From: Rhodospirillaceae bacterium
Lineage (GTDB): Bacteria > Pseudomonadota > Alphaproteobacteria > MPNO01 > UBA2964
Assembly (NCBI GenBank): GCA_018660305.1
Contig: JABJKO010000098.1
Coordinates: 1-43,866 of the forward strand
DNA length: 43,866 bases
Direction: 5' to 3'
Shown here: positions 10,103 through 18,719 of the stretch, in pieces
How positions within the stretch are numbered: the first letter of the stretch is position 1
Layout: each line of letters starts with the position of its first letter
Program-made: the position numbers and the translations under genes
Notes under the pieces: generated by a model
What the model was told of the DNA's origin: nothing
The model's input: only the letters and a program-made list of their open reading frames with translations
The model's database searches: none

Positions 10103-11303
10103 ACGACTCTTTTATATGACCGTTATCGCCGCTTCGGCGGTCGCGGCAAATCCGGCCGCGTTTGCCGCCGATCCCGGCCGATCACTTGAAAACGTCGAAC
10201 AAAGCCTGGACCAGGTGAGACAACAGGAACGCGATCTCACCCGCCGGGCCATCGAGGCGGAAACGGATCTCAAAAAACTCCAGCGCCGCTCCATCGCCAT
10301 CGCGGCACGGACACAGGAACACGAACTCACTATCCTCAAACTCGAAGATCGTCTGCTTGTCCTGGAAGCCGACCGGAAAAAGGCCGTAGCCACCTTAAAA
10401 TCGCGCCGTAAACAGCTATCAGGCATGTTGGCCGCGCTGCAGCGTATCGCGATGCACCCGCCGGTCGCTCTCATCGCCTTGCCCATGGAACCGGTGGACA
10501 CGGTCCGCAGCGCGTTGCTGTTGCGCCGGACGGTACCGGCGGTCGATGCCGCGGGAAAGGCCCTGCGCGACGACCTCAAGGGTCTGGCGGAGCTCACCGG
10601 CGCGGTGACGGCGGCACGGGATAAGATCAGCACCGAATTTACCGCGCTCACGGGGCAGCAGGAGGATTTGCGCTTCCTGGTCACCCGCAAGGCGGCGTTG
10701 GCACAAAAGGTCCGAACAGAGCAGTCCAAGGCCCGGATTCGGGCCGCCCAACTGGGCCGCGAGGCACGCGATCTGAAGGATCTGGTGGCCCGTCTGGCGA
10801 AGCAATCGAAGCGTCGAAAACAGGCGGCGAAGCGCCCGGCACCCGCCGATAAGGCGAATGACATGCGAATTTCGCCCTCGGCCACCGAATTAATTGTCCG
10901 CCCGGCCCTGGTCTCGGGCGGCATGCCGGTTCTTGGCCGAGTTTTCCGGAGATTCGGTGAACCCAGCAAAACTGGGAAAAATACCAGGGGAATCTCCATT
11001 CGGACCCGTCCCGGCAGCACCGTTGTTGCGCCTCGGAACGGCCGAATCGTTTTTGCCGGCCCTTTTCGGGGATTAGGCAACCTCTTGATAATAGAATATC
11101 AAGCCAAATATCATTTGCTTCTTGCCGGGTTGGCGCGTATCGACACCGACGTTGGCGAGACTGTTCTGGCAGGTGAGCCGGTTGGCATGATGACGGCGTC
11201 TCAAGGCGCCAAATCCGATCTTTACGTCGAGCTGCGCCGGAATGGCCAGCCCATCAACCCTTTGCCGTGGCTTGCGGCGGGAAAACCTAAGGTGAATGGA
11301 TAA
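10077..11303 (+). CDS. envC: EnvC-like murein hydrolase activator (degenerate M23 peptidase)
   Basis: The GTG start gives a clear signal peptide (basic RPPLKR, then a hydrophobic stretch ending near NPAAFAADPG). Residues 35-270 are long coiled coil (LENVEQSLDQVRQQERDLTRR and onward). The C-terminal 120 residues have the LytM/M23 fold pattern (VVAPRNGRIVFAGPFRGLGN, LLIIEYQAKYHLL). The M23 zinc ligands appear absent: the segment usually containing HxxxD reads KNTRGISIRT, and the usual HxH reads SDLYVEL. This is expected of EnvC, which activates amidases at the septum rather than cutting peptidoglycan. Periplasmic. It overlaps gpmI (26 bp) and ctpA (1 bp), so an envelope operon is likely. Confidence 0.88.
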   Translation: MTLSRPPLKRLFYMTVIAASAVAANPAAFAADPGRSLENVEQSLDQVRQQERDLTRRAIEAETDLKKLQRRSIAIAARTQEHELTILKLEDRLLVLEADRKKAVATLKSRRKQLSGMLAALQRIAMHPPVALIALPMEPVDTVRSALLLRRTVPAVDAAGKALRDDLKGLAELTGAVTAARDKISTEFTALTGQQEDLRFLVTRKAALAQKVRTEQSKARIRAAQLGREARDLKDLVARLAKQSKRRKQAAKRPAPADKANDMRISPSATELIVRPALVSGGMPVLGRVFRRFGEPSKTGKNTRGISIRTRPGSTVVAPRNGRIVFAGPFRGLGNLLIIEYQAKYHLLLAGLARIDTDVGETVLAGEPVGMMTASQGAKSDLYVELRRNGQPINPLPWLAAGKPKVNG

Positions 11304-12613
11304 TGTCGAGACGTCTTTTTGCGGCAGCCGCCGCCCTTGTTCTCATGACGATCCCTGCGACGGGTCAGGCTCAATCGAATACATCCGAAACATACCGGCA
11401 GCTCGATCTGTTCGGTGATGTGTTCGAGCGGGTGCGTGCCGACTATGTCAAAAAAGTCGGCGATGAGAAACTCATCGAAGCGGCGATCAACGGCATGCTG
11501 ACCTCGCTGGATCCTCACTCCAGCTATATGAGCCCCAAGAGCTTCAAGGACATGCAGGTACAGACTCGGGGCGAATTCGGTGGGCTCGGCATCGAAGTCA
11601 CCATGGAAAACGGTTATGTCAAAGTGGTGTCGCCCATCGACGACACGCCGGCCTTCCGCGCCGGTCTGAAGCCGGGTGACTACATCACTCACCTCGACGC
11701 CGAATCAGTCCAGGGCCTGACGCTCGCCGAAGCCGTCGAAAAAATGCGCGGCAAGATCAATTCGGAAATCAAGATCTCCATCCGCCGCGAAGGCCGCGAG
11801 CCCTTCGACGTCACCATCACCCGCGCGGTCATCAAGATCCGCTCGGTACGGTGGCGCACCGAAGGCAAAATCGGTTACGTGCGAATCACATCGTTCAGCG
11901 AGCAGTCCGATGACGGTCTGGAACGGGCCATGAAGAAGATAAAGGAAAAGCTGGGCAGCGAGCTCAAGGGCGTGGTCCTCGACCTCCGCAATAATCCGGG
12001 CGGGCTTCTGGACCAGGCAATCAAGATTTCCGACGCGTTTCTCGATCAGGGCGAAATCGTCTCCACCCGGTCGCGCCGGGCCGGCGACGCCCAGCGTTTC
12101 AATGCGAAAAAAGGCGACCTCGCCGCCAAACTGCCGGTCGTCGTCCTGATCAATGGCGGGTCCGCCTCGGCCTCGGAAATTGTCGCCGGTGCGCTGCAGG
12201 ATCATCGACGAGCCGTGATTCTGGGAACGCGGTCGTTCGGCAAGGGCTCGGTCCAGACGATCATTCCCCTGTCGGGTCATGGCGCCATCCGCCTCACCAC
12301 GGCGCGCTATTACACGCCGTCGGGGCGATCCATCCAGGCCAAGGGAATTGATCCGGATATCGAGGTAAAGCAGGCGAAGCTTCAGACAGTGGAGCCAGGT
12401 GTGCGCCGCCGCGAAGCGGATCTCCGCGGCGCGCTTCGCAATCCCGGCGAGGAGAAAAATAAGAAAGGCGCGAAGCCGGAGGACAAGGACAAGCCTTCCG
12501 CCAAAACGTCGAAGAAATCCGCTACACCGGAGAAGCCGTTCGATTACCAGCTTGCAAGGGCGCTGGATATGATCCGCGGCATTTCTCTCTATAACGTCCG
12601 TGTGAGCCACTAG
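11303..12613 (+). CDS. ctpA: C-terminal processing peptidase, S41 family
   Basis: The 436-residue protein has a signal peptide (LFAAAAALVLMTIPATGQAQS), the DPHSSYM motif, a PDZ domain with GLGIEVTMENGYVKVVSPI (about 90-180) and an S41 catalytic core. The dyad is visible: Ser289 in NGGSASASEIVAGAL and Lys314 in GTRSFGKGSVQ, the standard 25-residue spacing. The C-terminal tail (about 375-415) is Lys-rich and low in complexity. Such periplasmic proteases trim envelope proteins and peptidoglycan enzymes. Next to an EnvC homologue, as in many alphaproteobacteria, a role in cell-wall remodelling or division is likely. Confidence 0.95.
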   Translation: MSRRLFAAAAALVLMTIPATGQAQSNTSETYRQLDLFGDVFERVRADYVKKVGDEKLIEAAINGMLTSLDPHSSYMSPKSFKDMQVQTRGEFGGLGIEVTMENGYVKVVSPIDDTPAFRAGLKPGDYITHLDAESVQGLTLAEAVEKMRGKINSEIKISIRREGREPFDVTITRAVIKIRSVRWRTEGKIGYVRITSFSEQSDDGLERAMKKIKEKLGSELKGVVLDLRNNPGGLLDQAIKISDAFLDQGEIVSTRSRRAGDAQRFNAKKGDLAAKLPVVVLINGGSASASEIVAGALQDHRRAVILGTRSFGKGSVQTIIPLSGHGAIRLTTARYYTPSGRSIQAKGIDPDIEVKQAKLQTVEPGVRRREADLRGALRNPGEEKNKKGAKPEDKDKPSAKTSKKSATPEKPFDYQLARALDMIRGISLYNVRVSH

Positions 12614-12637
12614 AGGTCCGGAGGCGCCCCGTGTTCC

Positions 12638-14047
12638 TTGCAGACAGACGGGGCGGTTGACAGGGTGGCAAACGACAATCCGCGCGGCTCGATCCTACGT
12701 TCGGCGCGGTTGCCGGCCCTGCTTCTGGTCGGTCTCCTCGCGGCAATTTCGGGGTCGGTCCTGTGGCTGACCCTGATGGCGCCACCGCCGGAAATAGCTG
12801 CCGCGCCCAGCGCAAAATTAGAGTTCGGCCCCACCGAAACTCCGAAAATGGCGGCGCCGGCTTCGATGCCGAAGGCTGGCGACACAGACGGCAAGGATCT
12901 GCCCAAACCCGGCCCGGCCCCGGCTGAACCGGCCCCCGCCCAACCGCCGCAAAGCGCCGAGCATAAGCCACTGCCCGCCCCTGCCCTTCCGGTACAAAAT
13001 CCCACCGAGACCCATAAGCCGGCCGCGCAGCCGCAACAACCGGCTGCGGCCCCAGCCCCGCCGGAAACGCCCATGCCGAAGGATCCGGTAGCAAAGGAGG
13101 CGATACAAAAGGCCCCGATGCCGAAGGCGGCGGTAGCAAAGGACCCGGTCGCGGAGAAGAAACCTTCTGCGGTTGTGCGGGATGACCCGGCTATGGCATC
13201 TCCCCTGGCGCCGTTGATGCCCAAATTGCCGCGCCCGCCGCCAAGCGCCCCATTACCTCGGGCCCCGGATCCAGCGCTTATCGAAGACACAAAGACAGGC
13301 CCCCTGCCCATCGTCGGACGGGACGGACGGGAAGCCTGGCGTGTCTATGGCCGTCCATTTACTGGCGATGGCAAGCGCCCCAAGATCGCTGTTGTCCTGT
13401 ACGGGCTGGGCAGCAGCGCCGCGGCCACCAAAACCGCCATTCAGGCCTTGCCGGGCGCGATCAGCCTCGCCTTCTCACCTTATGCGGACGGACTTCACAA
13501 CTGGATCGCGGACGCCCGGGCCGCCGGACACGAAGCCCTGCTAATGGTGCCCATGGAGCCGGACAATTTTCCCCAGAACGACCCAGGACCCCAGGCTCTT
13601 CTGACCTCGCTCACCAACACTCAAAACACCCAACGGCTGGAATGGATTTTGGGCCGCGCCGTTGGCTATGTGGGTATTACCGATTTCATGGGATCGCGTT
13701 TTACAAATTCCACACCGCACATGCGGTCATTTTTCCGCAATCTCAAGCTGCGCGGCCTGATGTATCTCGAAAGCAATGTGCTGTCGCGCGCCCTCGCCGG
13801 TGAAATTGCCAGCGCCAATCGCGTACCGTTTGTGCCCAATGGGCTTTACATAGACAGACGGGCGTCGCGAACCGCCATCGACGCCCAATTGGTAGAGGCG
13901 GAAAGGCTGGCCACCAGGCTGGGCGAGATCACAGTCATGGGATTTGTCTATCCGGTAACGCTGGAGCGCGTTGCCAACTGGGCAAAAACACTTAACAAGC
14001 GCGGGCTGGTGCTGGCACCGGTGTCCGCACTGGCAAAAAGGCGGTAA
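12638..14047 (+). CDS. divergent polysaccharide deacetylase family protein (YibQ/DUF610-like)
   Basis: An N-terminal membrane anchor (LPALLLVGLLAAISGSVLWL) is followed by a Pro/Ala/Lys-rich linker (about residues 60-205) and a C-terminal catalytic-like domain. The domain shows the family pattern: IAVVLYGLGSSAAATKTAI, ISLAFSPYADGLHNWI, LLMVPMEPDNFPQNDPGP and GRAVGYVGITDFMGSRFT. The biochemical reaction of this family is not settled; it sits next to EnvC and CtpA genes in many proteobacteria and is presumed to act in the periplasm. Two starts are possible: TTG 12638, 13 bp after GGAGG, or GTG 12665 (reading VANDNPRGS). Neither is decisive. Confidence 0.88.
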   Translation: MQTDGAVDRVANDNPRGSILRSARLPALLLVGLLAAISGSVLWLTLMAPPPEIAAAPSAKLEFGPTETPKMAAPASMPKAGDTDGKDLPKPGPAPAEPAPAQPPQSAEHKPLPAPALPVQNPTETHKPAAQPQQPAAAPAPPETPMPKDPVAKEAIQKAPMPKAAVAKDPVAEKKPSAVVRDDPAMASPLAPLMPKLPRPPPSAPLPRAPDPALIEDTKTGPLPIVGRDGREAWRVYGRPFTGDGKRPKIAVVLYGLGSSAAATKTAIQALPGAISLAFSPYADGLHNWIADARAAGHEALLMVPMEPDNFPQNDPGPQALLTSLTNTQNTQRLEWILGRAVGYVGITDFMGSRFTNSTPHMRSFFRNLKLRGLMYLESNVLSRALAGEIASANRVPFVPNGLYIDRRASRTAIDAQLVEAERLATRLGEITVMGFVYPVTLERVANWAKTLNKRGLVLAPVSALAKRR

Positions 14048-14054
14048 GCACTCC

Positions 14055-14543
14055 GTGTCGAAGAGCGGCGATCAATACCGGCCCTGCGTCGCCATCGCGC
14101 TCTTTGACCCTAAAGGCCGTGTGCTGGTCGCTGAGCGAAACGATATGTCGGAAGCCGCCTGGCAACTTCCCCAGGGTGGAATCGACGACGGCGAAACCGC
14201 CCCCATAGCCGCCCTGCGGGAACTCACGGAAGAAATTGGAACATCAGCCGCAACCCCGATGGCCGAGGTCGGCGATTGGATAAACTATGACTTCCCCGGG
14301 CAGGCAGCGAACAAGATCTGGCGCGGACGCTATCGGGGACAGCGTGTAAAAATGCTCGCCTTCCGGTTTACGGGGAGTGATGCCGACATCAATCTGGATA
14401 CGGACTCTCCTGAATTCCGCTCCTGGCGCTGGGCTGAGCTGGAAGAATTACCGGGTCTCATCGTACCATTCAAACGGGTGCTCTACGAAGCGGCAGTCTC
14501 CGAGTTTACGCCTTTGCGCGACGCGCTGCGCGACCACCCGTAA
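14055..14543 (+). CDS. rppH: RNA pyrophosphohydrolase (Nudix)
   Basis: The 162-residue protein begins at a GTG (14055, reading SKSGDQYRPCVAIALF), 7 bp after the previous stop. The Nudix box spans residues 41-63: GGIDDGE with Glu47, then RELTEEIG with Glu56, Glu59 and Glu60. QYRPCV, the WQLPQGGI lead-in and the C-terminal FRSWRWAELEELPGLIVPFKR-type segment mark the RppH/NudH branch, which removes pyrophosphate from triphosphorylated 5' ends and starts mRNA decay. Its last 61 bp overlap the tail of the convergent ferritin-like gene. Confidence 0.94.
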   Translation: MSKSGDQYRPCVAIALFDPKGRVLVAERNDMSEAAWQLPQGGIDDGETAPIAALRELTEEIGTSAATPMAEVGDWINYDFPGQAANKIWRGRYRGQRVKMLAFRFTGSDADINLDTDSPEFRSWRWAELEELPGLIVPFKRVLYEAAVSEFTPLRDALRDHP

Positions 14544-15358
14544 ATCGAAACCGTCACGGCAAGCCGCTGCCGGTGGATCACCATCAGCACATAGCTGACA
14601 AAAGCGGCACAATTGCCCAGCACACCGTCCGCTCGAATGTTTAGGGTCGATAGCAGCATGCGCACCGCACCGCCAACGATCGCCGGCGTGTAAGGGGCAA
14701 GTGCCGCCCGGTGATACAAGCTGCCGTGCAGGCGGCGATGGTAGGGTTCACCGGCACCATTCGCCGCGTAGTAGGCATAGGATAATTCGTCGTCATCGGT
14801 CTCGGCAATGCGCCCAAAAGCTATTCTGAGCCGCGCAAACATACCCAGGGGCTCGATCTCGAGATAGCGGTTCATATGGCGGTGGAACAGATTGAAATGC
14901 GCCAGCTCGTCATCGGCGATATGACGGCAGATGCTGGCCAGGACAGGTTCCCTGGTCGCCTGCGCAAGGGCGGAATAGAAAGAGTTCGTGCCGGTTTCGA
15001 CCATGCACCGGGCAATCAATTCACCACATCGAGACCCGCGGACGGAAGCTGTGGCGTCCACGGGAATACGATATCCGTCGAGAAAATTTCTGAATGATTT
15101 GTCGAAATCAAAGGCGGGATCAACCAGTGACGCCCAGCGTGCAAGCGCCGCGCCATGCTGTTCCTCCTCCACGGCCCATCCTTCGATAGCCCGGCAGACC
15201 CGCGGATCGTCGGCGAAGACGTTGCAAAGATAGTCCCGGTAATCCGCTGCGTTGGCCTCGACCATGCTTGCCGCCTTGACCAGCGACACCATGTCGGGCG
15301 TTACCGCCGACCGGTCGATCTCCTGCCAGGGAATGTCGTCAAGCGTCCAGCCTGCCAT
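14483..15358 (-). CDS. ferritin-like di-iron protein, distantly acyl-ACP-desaturase-like
   Basis: The 291-residue protein shows paired di-iron helices: Glu34 in MVEANAADY; WAVEEEQHG with Glu64/65 and His68; Glu121 in VETGTNSFY; and DDELAHF with Glu151 and His154. WxxEExxHG followed by DExxH is the pattern of plant-type acyl-ACP desaturases, but the overall sequence is divergent and the substrate is unknown. No signal peptide; a moderately hydrophobic stretch near the C-terminus (CAAFVSYVLMVIH) may be a helix or membrane contact. The start at 15358 is chosen because GGGAGG lies 6 bp upstream. It is monocistronic and overlaps rppH tail to tail. A rubrerythrin-like oxidase is an alternative. Confidence 0.75.
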   Translation of the reverse strand: MAGWTLDDIPWQEIDRSAVTPDMVSLVKAASMVEANAADYRDYLCNVFADDPRVCRAIEGWAVEEEQHGAALARWASLVDPAFDFDKSFRNFLDGYRIPVDATASVRGSRCGELIARCMVETGTNSFYSALAQATREPVLASICRHIADDELAHFNLFHRHMNRYLEIEPLGMFARLRIAFGRIAETDDDELSYAYYAANGAGEPYHRRLHGSLYHRAALAPYTPAIVGGAVRMLLSTLNIRADGVLGNCAAFVSYVLMVIHRQRLAVTVSIYGWSRSASRKGVNSETAAS

Positions 15359-15447
15359 GGGGAGCCTCCCGGAGGTCACAGGACCCACATCATTTGAGGT
15401 ATGGATAGGCCCTGTCAACATGCCCGGCATCGGAGCCCGGGCAGACG

Positions 15448-15786
15448 CTAAAGGGCATCCCCATCGGTCTCTCCGGTTCGGATACGGATCGCCTGGCTGA
15501 TATCGAAAACGAAAATCTTGCCGTCGCCGATCTTGTCGGTGTTGGCATTTTCGCGGATCGCACCGATCGCTCTTTCCGCGATGTCATCGGTGACGGCGAC
15601 CTCGATCTTGATTTTGGGAACAAAGTGAATCTCGTATTCCGCGCCGCGATAGATTTCGGTATGACCGCCCTGACGGCCGAACCCCTTTACCTCGCTTACG
15701 GTCATGCCCGTGACACCGAGCGATGACAGGGATTCACGTACTTCGTCCAGCTTGGAAGGCTTGATGACTGCCATAATGAGCTTCAT
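15448..15786 (-). CDS. glnK: nitrogen regulatory P-II protein
   Basis: The 112-residue protein starting MKLIMAVIKPSKLDEVRESL is a standard P-II. Tyr51 in the T-loop (IYRGAEYEI) is the uridylylation site, and DGKIFVFDI with RIRTGE forms the nucleotide-binding B and C loops. P-II proteins read 2-oxoglutarate and ATP/ADP and control glutamine synthetase, NtrB and AmtB. The start is placed at the conserved MKLI; an upstream in-frame start would add seven unconserved residues. It follows amtB by 29 bp on the same strand, which is why glnK is preferred over glnB. Confidence 0.93.
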   Translation of the reverse strand: MKLIMAVIKPSKLDEVRESLSSLGVTGMTVSEVKGFGRQGGHTEIYRGAEYEIHFVPKIKIEVAVTDDIAERAIGAIRENANTDKIGDGKIFVFDISQAIRIRTGETDGDAL

Positions 15787-15815
15787 CGTCGTCTCTCCTT
15801 GCGCCAATAGCGCGA

Positions 15816-17123
15816 TCAGAAATTATAGCCCCGTTCGCCATGGGTGGTGATGTCGAGCCCTTCGGTCTCATCGTCCTCGCTCACCCGTATGGGAGTCATG
15901 GCGCGCACACCCCAGATGATGATGACACTGACAATGGCTGCCCAGGCAGCGACGGCGAGCGACCCGAGCGCCTGTATGCCGAGCTGATGGCCGGCGCCGA
16001 CACCCTCGGCCAATCCCAGACCTCCCAGGCCCGGCAGGGCGAGAAGGGCGACAAGCAGCGTACCGGTCAGACCGCCCACCCCGTGAACCGCGAAGACATC
16101 AAGGGAATCATCGATCTTGAAACGCTGTTTGATAATTTGAACCATCACATAACAGATGAAGCCCGCGACCACACCGAGGATCAGCGCGCCGATGGGCCCG
16201 ACAAAACCCGATGCCGGCGTGATGGTCGCCAGCCCGGCAATGGTGCCGGTAACGAAACCAACCAGGCTGGGTTTTCCGTGCTGTTTCCACTCGATCGCCA
16301 TCCAGGTGAGCGACGCGGTGGCGGCGCAAATATGGGTAACCGCGATGGCCATACCGGCGGAGCCATCGGCGGCCAGGGCGCTACCGCCATTGAACCCGAA
16401 CCAGCCGACCCACAACATGCAGGCGCCGATCAAAACCATGCCGGGATTGTGCGGCGGTACGATCTCACGCGGGAACCCGCGCCGGCCGCCGAGCATAATG
16501 GCGATCACCAGCGCCGACACTCCAGCGGTCAGATGAACGACAAGCCCGCCAGCAAAATCCATGATGCCAAGTTCGGCGAGCCAGCCGCCGCCCCAGATCC
16601 AGTGGCACACCGGCGCATAGACCAAAAGCAGCCAGAACGAGCTGAACAGGACCATCCCGGGGAAGGTAATGCGCTCGGGATAGGCGCCGACAATCAGCGC
16701 CGGCGTGATAATGGCGAAAGTCATCTGAAACATGAAAAAGACAATTTCAGGAATGGTGCCGCTCATCGTGTCGGTGCCAATACCGGCCAGGAACGCCTTG
16801 TCCAAACCGCCGATATAGGCGTTCAAACTGCCGCCATCGCCGAACGCCAGGCTGTAGCCAATGACCAGCCAGAGGATCGAGGCCACACAACAAATCACCG
16901 CGCAATGCATCAGAACCGACAGAACATTCCGCGCCCGCACCAGCCCCCCATAAAACAGCGCGAGACCCGGCATGGTCATGAACAGAACCAGCGCCGTCGC
17001 CACAATAATCCAGGCCGTGTCGCCACCGCTTAAGGCCGGTTTGGCCTGTGCGAAGGCATCAACCGGCAGCGCGACCAAAAAAAGTCCCAAATAAACGGCA
17101 AATCCGATCCCGTGCCGAACCAT
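15816..17123 (-). CDS. amtB: ammonium transporter
   Basis: Starting at the ATG at 17123 the 435-residue protein has a signal peptide (MVRHGIGFAVYLGLFLVALP, cut after AFAQA), as expected for Amt proteins with eleven mature membrane helices. Signatures include WIIVATALVLFMTMPGLALFYGGLVR near the N-terminus, DFAGGLVVHLTAGVSALV carrying the first pore histidine, and DDSLDVFAVHGVGGLTGTLL carrying the second. It conducts ammonium across the inner membrane and is gated by GlnK, encoded immediately downstream. Earlier in-frame starts exist but would precede the signal peptide. No convincing sigma-54 or NtrC site is visible upstream. Confidence 0.95.
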   Translation of the reverse strand: MVRHGIGFAVYLGLFLVALPVDAFAQAKPALSGGDTAWIIVATALVLFMTMPGLALFYGGLVRARNVLSVLMHCAVICCVASILWLVIGYSLAFGDGGSLNAYIGGLDKAFLAGIGTDTMSGTIPEIVFFMFQMTFAIITPALIVGAYPERITFPGMVLFSSFWLLLVYAPVCHWIWGGGWLAELGIMDFAGGLVVHLTAGVSALVIAIMLGGRRGFPREIVPPHNPGMVLIGACMLWVGWFGFNGGSALAADGSAGMAIAVTHICAATASLTWMAIEWKQHGKPSLVGFVTGTIAGLATITPASGFVGPIGALILGVVAGFICYVMVQIIKQRFKIDDSLDVFAVHGVGGLTGTLLVALLALPGLGGLGLAEGVGAGHQLGIQALGSLAVAAWAAIVSVIIIWGVRAMTPIRVSEDDETEGLDITTHGERGYNF

Positions 17124-17468
17124 CCCAATACCCACCCTTTCTTCTTCACCGAAAATCTTTTCGGGAACCGGCCCGGCCCCCATCCTGCAATTAATGGCAG
17201 ATGATGCGCGAATCACCGCCTGAATGCCAACTTCCAGATCGATTTATCGACCAATTGCCATGGATCCACCATCGGCAGCGGTGAATTAGGGGAACGGCGA
17301 ATAAAGGGAGCGGGACAGACGGAGGACGGACCAGGATGCAGGACGACTCAACCATTAGGATCGCCGATATTATCGAAATTTATACCATTGGTGTACGCAT
17401 TATGTAGAAGTTCTCGCGAATTGAAATTCTCCGCACGCCACACGGTATTGCACGGTAAGACCCCGAAA
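17124..17468. other. divergent control region between amtB and the CBS-kinase gene
   Basis: This 345-bp gap must hold both promoters. I searched both strands for the sigma-54 pattern (GG-N10-GC within TGGCAC/TTGC) expected for amtB and found only poor matches, such as TTGCA without the upstream GG. AT-richer stretches near 17367-17400 (GATATTATCGAAATTTATACC) could include a sigma-70 -10 for the kinase. Nothing firmer can be claimed. Confidence 0.4.
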
Positions 17469-18674
17469 ATGCAGGTTCAGCAGATACTCGATAAAAAGGG
17501 CGATCGTATTATTACGATGTCCTGCCATTTGCCCGTCCTTACCGTCTCCAAGGTCATGGCCAAGGAGCGCATCGGCACGGTGATGATGGTCGACGATGCT
17601 GGCGCATTGGCCGGCATACTGTCGGAGCGGGACATCATCCGTCTGGTCTCACAGGACAGCGGCGCCAGCATAGACCAACCGGCTAGCGCCCTGATGACCA
17701 CGTCCCTGGTGACCTGTACGCCTGAGACCGATCTCGAAGACGTTCTCAGCCTCATGAGCGAGCATACCATTCGCCATCTACCGGTAATGCGCGATGGCGA
17801 ACTGGCCGGTCTGATCAGTGTCCGGGATGTGCTCGATGCGCAGCGCGACATGTTTGTTGCGGATCTACAAAGGCAGACGCAAGCCGCGGAAGCGATGAAG
17901 CTGGCCAAGGAAAAAGCCGAAATCGCCAACCGGACGAAAACCGAATTTCTGGCCAATATGAGCCACGAATTGAAGACCCCACTCAACGCGATTGTCGGGT
18001 TTTCGGAATCCCTGGTAACCGATACGTTCGGCCCCATAGGATCGCCGAAGGTCAAGGAATATATTGAGGAAATCCACAGCAGCGGCCTGCATCTTCTTGG
18101 TATCATCAACGATATTCTCGATCTGTCCCGTATCGAAACGGGAGAGCGTCTCCCAGCCGAAAGCGATGTCGATCTTCGCCAAACCATCGAGAATTGTCTG
18201 CGGCTGATGTCGAAGAGAGCCGTCACCGCGAAAATCGCTCTTACCACGGATATCTCTCCGGGCCTTTTCGGTATCAGAGCAGATGCGCGGATGGTCAAAC
18301 AGATGCTGATGAACCTGCTCAGCAACGCCGTTAAATTTACGCCGGCGGGTGGTTCCGTGACCTTGAAGGCCTCTCTCGGCGATGACAGGGGTCTCGAAAT
18401 TGCCATTAGCGACACCGGCATCGGTATCGCCGAGGATCAGTTTGAGACCATGCTGGAGCCGTTCAGCCAGGCCGACGGATCATTGACCCGTCAAGAAGAA
18501 GGTCTTGGGCTTGGGCTCGCTCTGGTTGCCAGTATGATGCTGCTCCATGATGGCAGGTTGGAAATAGCCAGTGAGTTGGGAAGAGGAACAACGGCGACCT
18601 TGCATTTCGATTCGAGCCGCGTTCTTTCCGACAACGCGCCTGCCCAGACTGCCTCGGGCCGGTTATCGGCCTAG
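17469..18674 (+). CDS. soluble CBS-pair sensor histidine kinase
   Basis: The 401-residue protein has no membrane segment or signal peptide. Residues about 5-125 are a tandem CBS pair (GTVMMVDDAGALAGILSERD, then HTIRHLPVMRDGELAGLISVRD). A helical linker (about 130-160, QRQTQAAEAMKLAKEKAEIA) leads to HisKA with phosphoacceptor His166 in NMSHELKTPLNAIVGF and an HATPase domain with Asn286 (N box), DTGIGI (G1) and GLGLGLAL (G2). CBS pairs usually bind adenine nucleotides or related ligands, so this kinase may sense cytoplasmic energy or metabolite state. No response regulator is adjacent. It is divergent from amtB-glnK, so a nitrogen or energy link is possible but unproved. Confidence 0.9.
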   Translation: MQVQQILDKKGDRIITMSCHLPVLTVSKVMAKERIGTVMMVDDAGALAGILSERDIIRLVSQDSGASIDQPASALMTTSLVTCTPETDLEDVLSLMSEHTIRHLPVMRDGELAGLISVRDVLDAQRDMFVADLQRQTQAAEAMKLAKEKAEIANRTKTEFLANMSHELKTPLNAIVGFSESLVTDTFGPIGSPKVKEYIEEIHSSGLHLLGIINDILDLSRIETGERLPAESDVDLRQTIENCLRLMSKRAVTAKIALTTDISPGLFGIRADARMVKQMLMNLLSNAVKFTPAGGSVTLKASLGDDRGLEIAISDTGIGIAEDQFETMLEPFSQADGSLTRQEEGLGLGLALVASMMLLHDGRLEIASELGRGTTATLHFDSSRVLSDNAPAQTASGRLSA

Positions 18675-18714
18675 AGCCCTAATTTTAGAAGTATAGGGCT
18701 CTAGAGCCCTAATT
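18672..18714. terminator. inverted repeat between convergent kinase and atpC genes
   Basis: TAGAGCCCTA (18672-18681, including the kinase stop codon) and TAGGGCTCTA (18694-18703) form a perfect 10-bp stem with a 12-nt loop. The first arm is repeated directly (TAGAGCCCTAATT at 18672 and 18702). There is no strong T tract, so it may be a weak bidirectional terminator or a small repeat. Confidence 0.55.
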
Positions 18715-18719
18715 CAGGG

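Noticed and set aside
17124..17300. sigma-54 promoter for amtB
   Set aside because: TTGC-like -12 matches exist on the amtB strand but none has GG exactly 10 bp upstream of GC.
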